Assembly (NCBI RefSeq): GCF_049860565.1
Contig: NZ_CP172056.1
Span: 1,054,001-1,118,000 of the forward strand
Source of the DNA: Desulfitobacterium_A nosdiversum
GTDB taxonomy: Bacteria; Bacillota; Desulfitobacteriia; Desulfitobacteriales; Desulfitobacteriaceae
Reading direction: 5' to 3'
Length of the DNA stretch: 64,000 nucleotides
Under the pieces are notes generated by a model that saw only the letters and a list, made by a program, of their open reading frames with translations, was not told the origin of the DNA and made no database searches. Below, piece after piece: positions 34,301-41,301 of the stretch. Every line of letters begins with the position of its first letter. Position 1 is the stretch's first letter. Position numbers and translations under genes: made by a program.

Positions 34301-35017
34301 TTAAATTAATGCTTGCTGGATTATTCCTCGAACCTTTTCAGGTAATTTAGCAGTTTCCTCTTTAGATAATCCTACTGTAGCAATTGGATCAAAAACAGTG
34401 ATTTTTACATGGGCAGGTTTAATGCGAAAACCATTTTGCTCCATGATCTTATAGGAACCATCAATGGCAATGGGAACAATAGGAACGCCTGCCTTAGCAG
34501 CTAATTTTAAGCTTCCCGCTTTAAATTCGCCTAAATTTCTGCTCTTGCTGCGCGTTCCTTCCGGAAAAATAACCATGGAGTAACCTTCTTTAAGATAGTC
34601 TGCAGCCTGGTTTATCACTTTAAGAGATTGCCGGGCATTCGTGCGATCGATAAAGACACATTTCATATGTTTCATCCAGGTCCGGATCATCGGCAGCTTC
34701 AGGAGTTCGATTTTCGCAATAAATGCCTTAGGTTGGTCAATATGCCCTAAGAGGATAGGAATATCAAAATTCCCTTGGTGATTACTGACAAAGAGAACAG
34801 GGCTTTGACCGGCGATTTTTTCCTGACCTGTTACACTCACGGTGACACCGGCTAGCTTAAGAAGAGAAAGAGCCCACTTGCGGGCGGTTTTAGCAGTAAT
34901 TCGGTCGTGCTCAGTTGTTTCGCCAATGTTATCTAAGCGCGTCACCTTGAGAAGAGTGGGTTGAAGGGCTATAACATATAGCCAGAAGTAACTGAACCAA
35001 AGAATTGTACGTAACAT
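34301..35017 (-). CDS. plsC: 1-acyl-sn-glycerol-3-phosphate acyltransferase (PlsC family)
   Basis: This membrane-bound acyltransferase makes phosphatidic acid from lysophosphatidic acid and an acyl donor. An N-terminal hydrophobic helix (about residues 3-20) is followed by the HX4D catalytic motif in SNHQGNFD, and by VFIDR and the FPEGTRS substrate motif. The C-terminus has VPIVPIAIDGSYKIM. At 238 residues it is normal length. It is a single gene on the minus strand, divergent from the sensor kinase. Confidence 0.92.
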   Translation of the reverse strand: MLRTILWFSYFWLYVIALQPTLLKVTRLDNIGETTEHDRITAKTARKWALSLLKLAGVTVSVTGQEKIAGQSPVLFVSNHQGNFDIPILLGHIDQPKAFIAKIELLKLPMIRTWMKHMKCVFIDRTNARQSLKVINQAADYLKEGYSMVIFPEGTRSKSRNLGEFKAGSLKLAAKAGVPIVPIAIDGSYKIMEQNGFRIKPAHVKITVFDPIATVGLSKEETAKLPEKVRGIIQQALI

Positions 35018-35149
35018 AAATAACCAAATCTCCTTAGTTAATATTGAAGTTAATATTGAATATAAAGAAGTATATAATCCGAGAGTATCACTAAATTAAA
35101 ACTTTGGGAAGATAAAAATAAGAAAAGATGATCTCGCTGAGCAATGAAT

Positions 35150-35182
35150 GTGATAGTTCCAACTGTCACTTTATTATTTTTC
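35150..35182 (+). terminator. hairpin with T-rich tail in the plsC/kinase divergent region
   Basis: GTGATAGTT (35150-35158) and AACTGTCAC (35161-35169) form a tight hairpin followed by TTTATTATTTTT. No gene lies upstream on this strand, so it could be an operator, or a leader attenuator for the kinase gene. The rest of 35018-35257 shows only AT-rich promoter-like sequence. Confidence 0.4.
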
Positions 35183-35257
35183 AGGAAGGAATTTGTGAAA
35201 AATCAGTCGAATTTTACATTAAAAATAGTATAAAAAAACTTAATTATGAGGCATATA

Positions 35258-36874
35258 ATGATAAAATATTCTTTTTCGGATCAACGGGTAAGATACAAAG
35301 TGATTAGCTTTTTGATGATCTTTTTTTTTATGATTATTATGAGTTACGTTGTCTTTTTCCAACAGCTTAACGAAGAGCACCAAGTTCAACTGGACAAGAA
35401 TATGCATTTTGTAGAAATGACGGCTACATATTTAGATGATTATATCAACAGTAATAAAAGGGCTCTGCAGAACCTCGCTTTAACGGATGCAATAAAACAG
35501 GAGAACGCTTCTAAAATCACTCAAATTTTTCAGAACTATAGCCTTGCACAGCCGGAGACTTCACTACACTGGGTAGCAAATTCACAGGGAATCGTAATCA
35601 GCAAATTTCCGAACAATGAATTAGACTCAAATCTTGCAGAGCGTGAATACTTTCAAGAAGCGATGAAGGGAAACCCTTATGTAGGGGGACCTTATATCTG
35701 CTCTCAAACGCGAAACGAAATCATTATTATCACAGTGCCGTATTATCGTGACGACAAGGTTGCCGGAATTGTGGGGATGACTATTCCGTTAAGTGAAGTT
35801 CAAACGAAGTTAACGACGCTTCAGACGGATCAATCCGTAGATGTAGGGCTGATTAGTTTAGAGGGAAAGGCCTTAAGTCATCCCGATCTTGAAGAATTCC
35901 GCAAGAAATTTGTATTTAAAGATTCGCCAATCTATCAGAGAGTAGTAGTCTCAAAAGAGGAAAGCGGTTATTTCGAGCAAGACTCCGTTGAAACAGTGCA
36001 GGAAATGCATACGTTCAAGGTGCTCACGGAAGCGCCTTGGGTTGTCATTGTGACACAGCCTCTTGTAGCGTTTAATTCAAGGGCAAACCAAACCGGCGGT
36101 CGGAATTTGGCGGTCTTATTCCTTTTGCTCCTTTTTCTATCTTGGGTTATTCATTACTTGCTTTTACTTAGAGATATGAGCCATGCCGAAAAGACTAAGC
36201 AGACGGAAAAATTAGCGCTTGTGGGTGAACTTGCGGCAGGAATTGCGCATGAAATTCGCAATCCATTAACCTCGATTAAAGGATTTATACAGCTGGCCAG
36301 CCAAAAGAAAGGCAAAGATATCCCTCCTTTATATATTGAAACGATTCTTGAGGAATTGGACCGGATTGATCAAATTGTTGGAGAAATGGTTGTTCTTGCC
36401 AAGCCGGCGCCGGAAATAAAAAGGAAAGTCCATCTTGATAAAATATTACAGGAAACCGTCAACTTAATGATTCCTCAGGCTCTTATTCACGAGATTGAAC
36501 TCACTTTAGAAATTGAACCGGGGTTGCCTTATGTTATTGGAGTAAGCAATCAATTGAAACAGGTGTTTATCAACCTGATTAAGAATGCGATTGAGGCAAT
36601 GGAGCATGGCGGGACGGTTATGATTAAAGCCAGCCGGCGATCCGGTAATATCGTTATTACAATTGCGGATACGGGCAGAGGAATGAGCCAGGAAACACTG
36701 AGAAAGGTGGGCACTCCATTTTTCTCGACTAAAGATATGGGGACGGGGTTGGGTTTAGTTATCACTTTTCGTCTTATTCAGAATCATAAGGGAAAAGTCT
36801 GCATTCGGAGTGAAGTGGGGGTAGGGACCAAATTTAAGATCATCTTTCCAGCGGGAGATGAATCCGAACAATAA
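35258..36874 (+). CDS. orphan membrane sensor histidine kinase (Cache-type sensor)
   Basis: This 538-residue kinase has a transmembrane helix at about residues 14-34, an extracytoplasmic Cache-like domain (with LAEREYFQEAMKGNPYVGG and ITVPYYRDDKVAGIVGM), a second helix near 285-305, then HisKA with the phosphorylated histidine in GIAHEIRNPLTSIKGF and a HATPase domain (NLIKNAIEAMEHGG, DTGRGM, GTGLGL). No response regulator is adjacent. In clostridial spore formers such orphan kinases often phosphorylate Spo0A; that role is inference here. ATG at 35258 has GAGG upstream. Confidence 0.9.
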   Translation: MIKYSFSDQRVRYKVISFLMIFFFMIIMSYVVFFQQLNEEHQVQLDKNMHFVEMTATYLDDYINSNKRALQNLALTDAIKQENASKITQIFQNYSLAQPETSLHWVANSQGIVISKFPNNELDSNLAEREYFQEAMKGNPYVGGPYICSQTRNEIIIITVPYYRDDKVAGIVGMTIPLSEVQTKLTTLQTDQSVDVGLISLEGKALSHPDLEEFRKKFVFKDSPIYQRVVVSKEESGYFEQDSVETVQEMHTFKVLTEAPWVVIVTQPLVAFNSRANQTGGRNLAVLFLLLLFLSWVIHYLLLLRDMSHAEKTKQTEKLALVGELAAGIAHEIRNPLTSIKGFIQLASQKKGKDIPPLYIETILEELDRIDQIVGEMVVLAKPAPEIKRKVHLDKILQETVNLMIPQALIHEIELTLEIEPGLPYVIGVSNQLKQVFINLIKNAIEAMEHGGTVMIKASRRSGNIVITIADTGRGMSQETLRKVGTPFFSTKDMGTGLGLVITFRLIQNHKGKVCIRSEVGVGTKFKIIFPAGDESEQ

Positions 36875-36907
36875 TTATATTTTATAGAAAAATGTTCGAA
36901 ATAGATA

Positions 36908-36936
36908 TTGACCGTAATAATTGGATCATGTAAAAT
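36908..36936 (+). promoter_or_regulatory. promoter of the purine permease transcript
   Basis: TTGACC (36908-36913), a 17-nt spacer and TAAAAT (36931-36936) lie just upstream of the purine riboswitch leader. Confidence 0.7.
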
Positions 36937-36967
36937 AAGACTCGTTCGAAAGAGCAGATTTTGAAAA

Positions 36968-37140
36968 TCGATGTTCATATAATCGCAGAGATAGGGTCTG
37001 CAAGTATCTACCGGGCTGCCGTAAATGGCCTGACTATGAGCGAAAGTGTACCTAGGGTTGTGGTTAAGGAATAAAAACCCAGGCAGGTAGTTTCTCTCAC
37101 TTCTAAAAAGCTGAGCTGAAATTTTCTTGCCTGTTTTTTT
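36968..37140 (+). promoter_or_regulatory. tandem guanine (purine) and PRPP (ykkC subtype 2) riboswitch with terminator
   Basis: The first aptamer (36974-37039) is a purine riboswitch: TTCATATAATCGC, J2/3 CAAGTATCTACCGGGC, P3 loop CCGTAAATGG and GACTATGA. The base equivalent to xpt C74 is C (37034), which predicts guanine rather than adenine. It is followed directly by GCGAAAGTGTACCTAGGGTT (37040-37059) and ACCCAGGCAGGTA (37077-37089), the conserved ends of ykkC-type aptamers; TACCT and AGGTA form the closing pair. The terminator uses CAGGCAGG (37080-37087) with CTTGCCTG (37126-37133) and a run of T, so it competes with the second aptamer. The arrangement matches the published guanine-PRPP tandem riboswitches. 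Confidence 0.75.
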
Positions 37141-37181
37141 ATGGATTTAAAATTGGCTAAACAAAGAGGGGGAAATTAAGA

Positions 37182-38486
37182 ATGGAGAACACAACGACCA
37201 AACATCCTGTTGATGAAATGTTACCCGGCGGAAAACTTTTCCTTTATGGGCTTCAGCATGTTCTAGCGATGTATGCAGGAGCTGTAGCCGTGCCCTTGAT
37301 TATTGCGGCAGCGGCAGGTTTAACAAAGTCTCAAACAGCCTTCCTTATCAATGCAGACTTATTTACCTGCGGTATTGCTACTCTACTTCAAACGTTAGGA
37401 TTATGGAAATTGGGAATTCGCCTTCCAGTTATTCAAGGGGTCACCTTTGCCGCGGTAACGCCTATGGTCCTTATAGCTAAAGCCGGCGGTATGCTGATGA
37501 TTTTTGGAGCTGTCATTATCGCCGGTTTAATCACGTTTTTGATTGCGCCGTTTTTCAGTAAACTCATTCGCTTCTTTCCGCCGGTTGTTACAGGAAGTGT
37601 TATTACTGTAATTGGTGTTTCTCTTCTTCCTGTCGGTGTGAACTGGGCTGCTGGAGGAGTAGGAAATAAACAGTACGGATCCTTGACCTTTTTAGCAGTT
37701 GCAGGAATTGTTCTTATCTCTATTCTTTTAATCAATAAGTATTTTAAAGGGTTTATTGCGAATATTGCGGTTTTGCTCGGTTTGTTAGTTGGGATGATTG
37801 TGGCTGTACCCCTCGGACTTGTAGATTTTTCCGGGGTAGGAACTGCTGCGTGGATTGGAATTGATACTCCCTTCTTTTTTGGAACACCGGTCTTTGATTT
37901 AGGTTCTATTCTGGCTATGATTCTTGTTATGTTAGTTGTTATGGTTGAATCAACAGGGGATTTTCTGGCGATTGGGGAAATGGTTGGGAAAAAAATCGGC
38001 GAAGAAGATCTAACACGCGGACTTAGGGCTGATGGTCTGTCGACGATGCTTGGCGGGATCTTTAATGCCTTCCCCTATACCGCATTTGCTCAAAATGTGG
38101 GTCTTGTTGGTCTAACAGGGGTAAAAAGCCGGTTTGTGGTAGCGACTTCTGGTGTAATCCTTGTTGTCATGGGGCTTTTCCCGAAATTAGCGACAATTAT
38201 TGCATCTTTACCTAATGCCGTCCTTGGTGGTGCGGGAATAGCTATGTTTGGCATTGTTGCAGCAAGTGGGATACGGACCTTATCTAAGGTTGATTTTGAT
38301 AAAAATCCGCAAAATCTTTTTGTGGTTGCCATTAGCGTTGGAATTGGGCTTATACCACTGGTTGCGCCGGATTTCTTTAAATTATTTCCTGCTTGGAGCC
38401 AAACCATTGTTCATAGCGGAATTACCTTGGGTTCTTTAACAGCAATTATTTTAAATGCCTTTTTCAATGGCGGTAAATCAATGTAA
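37182..38486 (+). CDS. NCS2 family purine/uracil permease (probable xanthine, guanine or hypoxanthine uptake)
   Basis: This 434-residue transporter has 12-14 predicted helices. Family motifs are LFLYGLQHVLAMYAGAVAVP at the N-terminus, IQGVTFAAVTPM, VESTGDFLAIG (with the substrate-site Glu) and FNAFPYTAFAQNVGLVGLTG, the last typical of the xanthine/urate branch. The purine riboswitch upstream and the Mo-hydroxylase genes downstream both support a purine substrate rather than uracil. GAGGGGG precedes the ATG. It may be transcribed with yqeC, 101 bp downstream; I see no terminator between them. Confidence 0.93.
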   Translation: MENTTTKHPVDEMLPGGKLFLYGLQHVLAMYAGAVAVPLIIAAAAGLTKSQTAFLINADLFTCGIATLLQTLGLWKLGIRLPVIQGVTFAAVTPMVLIAKAGGMLMIFGAVIIAGLITFLIAPFFSKLIRFFPPVVTGSVITVIGVSLLPVGVNWAAGGVGNKQYGSLTFLAVAGIVLISILLINKYFKGFIANIAVLLGLLVGMIVAVPLGLVDFSGVGTAAWIGIDTPFFFGTPVFDLGSILAMILVMLVVMVESTGDFLAIGEMVGKKIGEEDLTRGLRADGLSTMLGGIFNAFPYTAFAQNVGLVGLTGVKSRFVVATSGVILVVMGLFPKLATIIASLPNAVLGGAGIAMFGIVAASGIRTLSKVDFDKNPQNLFVVAISVGIGLIPLVAPDFFKLFPAWSQTIVHSGITLGSLTAIILNAFFNGGKSM

Positions 38487-38587
38487 GTATAGCTAAAAGA
38501 GTAGTTTTTTGGCATACTAAGGATAGAAGCTCAGAAGTCTATAACTTTAGGAAGTCAATCCGATCGCGTTAACTTATCGGAGGTCTT

Positions 38588-39403
38588 ATGAAACAGGTAA
38601 AGTCAGGTGCTGTTGTTGAAGAGCCAAAGGTCGGGAGCCTTTGGGAAATGGTCCGCAAGGCCCAAGTTGTAACGTTCATTGGAGCGGGCGGTAAAACAAC
38701 CTGCCTAAACCGTTTAACTTGGGAAATTGACCAAGCAGGACATCCTGTAATTGCAACGACAACGACAAAAGTATATCCGCAAGTATTTCCCTCGCTTTGG
38801 CAAAATGCGAGGGAATTCCCGTTTCTGGAAACAGTTGTACCTTGTTTCTGGTATGCTGGTGTTGAAAAGGCAAGCGGCAAGTGGCAGGGTATATCTGTTG
38901 ATGTGGTGGATTCGGCTATTCTTAAAGAGCCAAAGTACTTTTGGGTCATTGAGGGTGACGGGGCTCGGGAACATCGTCTTAAATGCTGGGCTGCGCATGA
39001 ACCCCAAATTCCCCGTTGCAGCGAGGCGGCTGTCCTTGTTATTGACGGACATCTTTGGGGGAAGAAACTCAGGGAAGACGATATTCATCGCTTTGAACTT
39101 TGCAAGGACTTCGTAGGAAAGGTTTGGAACACAGAGCTTGCCTGGCGGTATATTTTAAGCTCACCGGTTTTTAATGAGTTATTCGGAAATATTTCCTGGT
39201 TTGTCCTTTTTAATATGTGGGATAAGGGGCATGTTGAGCAGGAACGGGCTGAACTGAGTAAGCTGAAAAAGCTTGGAGAAGAATTCTTGGATCAAACTCA
39301 AGATCATTTGCATACACCTTCAGACATACGGTTGCCCCATCATTTGAGACTTTCAGCAGGTAACGCAAAGGAGGGGAGCCTTCGTTGGTACGATTTGTGG
39401 TAA
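38588..39403 (+). CDS. yqeC: YqeC-type selenium-dependent hydroxylase accessory protein
   Basis: This 271-residue protein belongs to the YqeC family, found near selenium-dependent molybdenum hydroxylases and thought to help in cofactor maturation. A P-loop-like element FIGAGGKTT starts at about residue 35, followed by GHPVIATTTTKVYP; EGDGAREHRLKCWAAHEPQIP lies in the middle (residues about 120-140). The biochemical step is not established. It overlaps the next gene by 19 bp. The combination of yqeC, a MocA-like transferase and xanthine dehydrogenase subunits is the usual signature of the labile-selenium enzyme group. Confidence 0.85.
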   Translation: MKQVKSGAVVEEPKVGSLWEMVRKAQVVTFIGAGGKTTCLNRLTWEIDQAGHPVIATTTTKVYPQVFPSLWQNAREFPFLETVVPCFWYAGVEKASGKWQGISVDVVDSAILKEPKYFWVIEGDGAREHRLKCWAAHEPQIPRCSEAAVLVIDGHLWGKKLREDDIHRFELCKDFVGKVWNTELAWRYILSSPVFNELFGNISWFVLFNMWDKGHVEQERAELSKLKKLGEEFLDQTQDHLHTPSDIRLPHHLRLSAGNAKEGSLRWYDLW

Positions 39404-40035
39404 TGGCCTCAGGTCAAGCAACGCGGATGGGCCAAGACAAGCTAAGCTTGCCTTGGCAGGATTCCACTGTATTGGAATATGTACTTCAGGTTCTTGATCA
39501 GGCCCTCAATTTAACACCGAAAGATTTTACAAAATCAGCTGAAGTTTGGGTAATAGCGCGAAAGCCAATACGGGAGTATATAAAAAGCGAGAACTGGATT
39601 GCCTCAGCTAAAATGAAGTCAGATAATCCAGTGAAACACGTCTGGCTCAATAGACCTGAACCGCGTCCGCTTTCCGAAACAATACGCTTAGGAATTGCCG
39701 ATCTTTCTGAAAAAATGCAGGGAATCTGTTTTATTCCTGGTGACCAAGTTGGGTTGGAACCTATTAAATTAGCCGAATTAATAAGCTTTTTTATTGAAAA
39801 CCAGCCAGACTTTTTGGTGCCCTGGGTTGCGGAAAATAAGCTCAGCGGTTCTCCGGTATTTTTCCACAAGCTTTATTACCAAGAGCTGCGTTCTTTACAA
39901 GGAGAACAAGGGGGGAGGGCTGTGCTCAATCGTTATCCGGAGCGTTGGGTTAAGTATTCTGTTCCTCCCGAATTCCTGGAAGATATTGATACGCCTGAAG
40001 ATTATCGGCGTCTTCGATCCTTAAAGTTAAAATAG
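39385..40035 (+). CDS. mocA: MocA-like molybdenum cofactor nucleotidyltransferase
   Basis: This 216-residue protein has the MobA/MocA nucleotidyltransferase fold, which attaches CMP (MocA) or GMP (MobA) to molybdopterin. The N-terminal nucleotide loop is MASGQATRMGQDKLSLPW, a variant of the usual LAAGxSxRMGxxK; GICFIPGDQVGL holds the metal-binding Asp and GSPVFFHKLYY is the conserved GxP element. A TTG start follows GGAGGGG by about 9 nt. Since the downstream enzyme is of the xanthine oxidase family, cytidylation is the likelier reaction. Confidence 0.82.
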   Translation: MVRFVVMASGQATRMGQDKLSLPWQDSTVLEYVLQVLDQALNLTPKDFTKSAEVWVIARKPIREYIKSENWIASAKMKSDNPVKHVWLNRPEPRPLSETIRLGIADLSEKMQGICFIPGDQVGLEPIKLAELISFFIENQPDFLVPWVAENKLSGSPVFFHKLYYQELRSLQGEQGGRAVLNRYPERWVKYSVPPEFLEDIDTPEDYRRLRSLKLK

Positions 40036-40069
40036 ATATTGAACAATAAAGCCAAAAGCAGAGGTTCGA

Positions 40070-40849
40070 GTGTTCACGATTCGCGAATGGGTTCAGCCGG
40101 CAACACTGGAAGAAGCTTATACAACACTGATCAGCAAAAAAATGAATACAGTTTTGGGTGGTTGTTTATTTTTAAAAATGGGTTCGAAGAGGATAGGAAC
40201 TGCGATTGATTTATCCCATCCGAATTTAGAGCTTAAGGGAATTACGGAACATGATGAATGGTTTGAAATCGGAGCCATGACCACTTTTCGGGAAATAGAA
40301 ACTTATGCCGCTTTCCAAAACTATTTCCAAGGCGTTTTGCCGAAATCTGTTTCAGATGTTATTGGGGTTCAATTTCGAAATGGAGTAACAGTAGGCGCTT
40401 CTGTTTTTTCTAAGTATGGTTTTTCTGATTTAATTACGGTGCTTCTTGCCCTTGATGCTGAGGTTGAGCTGTTTCATGGGGGGAGAAAAACACTGCAGGA
40501 GTTTTTGGATCAGCCTTACAAAAAAGATATTTTAACAAAAATATGGCTTCGTAAAAATAATCGAAAGGCGTCTTACCAAAACCTTAGAAATTCCAAGAGT
40601 GATTACGCAATATTAAATGTTGCAGTTTCAGAGCTTGAAGGGCAATGGAGAATTGCGGTCGGCGCAAGGCCGCAAAGAGCAATGCTCGCGGAAAAAGCAT
40701 CGCAGGAATTGTCATCCATAGAACAAATGGCTAAACTTGCAGCTGAAGAGCTCACCTTTGGGACAAATATGCGGGCAAGTGCAGAATATCGTCAAGCCCT
40801 TTGTTCTGTGCTTGTGCAAAGAGCGATCATGGAGGTGCGGCAATGCTGA
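40070..40849 (+). CDS. xanthine dehydrogenase-type FAD-binding subunit
   Basis: This is the medium (FAD) subunit of a molybdenum hydroxylase, passing electrons from the iron-sulfur subunit to NAD. The flavin-binding region is TVLGGCLFLKMGSKR (residues 25-40) and the second conserved block is VIGVQFRNGVTVGASVF near 95-110. The C-terminal domain (AVGARPQRAMLAEKAS) is the CO dehydrogenase flavoprotein C-type. At 259 residues it is slightly short. A GTG start at 40070 has AGAGG upstream. The Fe-S subunit gene overlaps its end by 7 bp. Confidence 0.88.
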   Translation: MFTIREWVQPATLEEAYTTLISKKMNTVLGGCLFLKMGSKRIGTAIDLSHPNLELKGITEHDEWFEIGAMTTFREIETYAAFQNYFQGVLPKSVSDVIGVQFRNGVTVGASVFSKYGFSDLITVLLALDAEVELFHGGRKTLQEFLDQPYKKDILTKIWLRKNNRKASYQNLRNSKSDYAILNVAVSELEGQWRIAVGARPQRAMLAEKASQELSSIEQMAKLAAEELTFGTNMRASAEYRQALCSVLVQRAIMEVRQC

Positions 40850-41301
40850 TTGAACTTACCATCAATGATAAAAAAGTACAATGGGATGTTGCGGCTGACG
40901 ACTTTCTGGCAGATACACTGCGGGCACATGGCTGTTTAAGTGTAAAAAAGGCATGCAATACAAGCTGCTGCGGATTATGTACAGTTTGGGTTGACGATCA
41001 GCCGATTCTTTCCTGTTCAATGCTCGCCGTTCGAGCAAATGGAAAAAGGATCACAACTCTGGAGGGTCTACAGGAGGAAGCTGCAGCCTTCGCAAAAATC
41101 CTGACAGCAGAAGGAGCGGAACAATGCGGCTTCTGCAGTCCCGGCTTCGTTATGAATGTTTTGGCAATGAAAAAGGAATTAAAAAATCCCACCGATGAAG
41201 AAATCATCCACTATCTGACAGGAAATTTATGCCGCTGTACCGGATATATGGGGCAGCTTCGAGCGGTCAAGACCTATCTGGGGGTGAATTCGGAAAGATG
41301 A
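40843..41301 (+). CDS. xanthine dehydrogenase-type [2Fe-2S] subunit
   Basis: This 152-residue small subunit carries two 2Fe-2S clusters. The plant-ferredoxin-like site is KKACNTSCCGLCTVW (C-x4-C-x2-C), with the fourth Cys in ILSCSM; the second site is QCGFCSPGF and LCRCTGY. In most homologues the first site reads GCxxGxCGAC; here Cys replaces Gly/Asp next to the ligand and Leu replaces Ala. The ATG at 40843 has GGAGG 7 nt upstream. Its stop codon overlaps the start of the large subunit (ATGA). Confidence 0.93.
   Translation: MLIELTINDKKVQWDVAADDFLADTLRAHGCLSVKKACNTSCCGLCTVWVDDQPILSCSMLAVRANGKRITTLEGLQEEAAAFAKILTAEGAEQCGFCSPGFVMNVLAMKKELKNPTDEEIIHYLTGNLCRCTGYMGQLRAVKTYLGVNSER

Noticed and set aside
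41229..41297. Earlier start for the molybdenum subunit
   Set aside because: It would overlap 73 bp of the Fe-S gene; ATG 41298 overlaps the stop in the usual ATGA manner.
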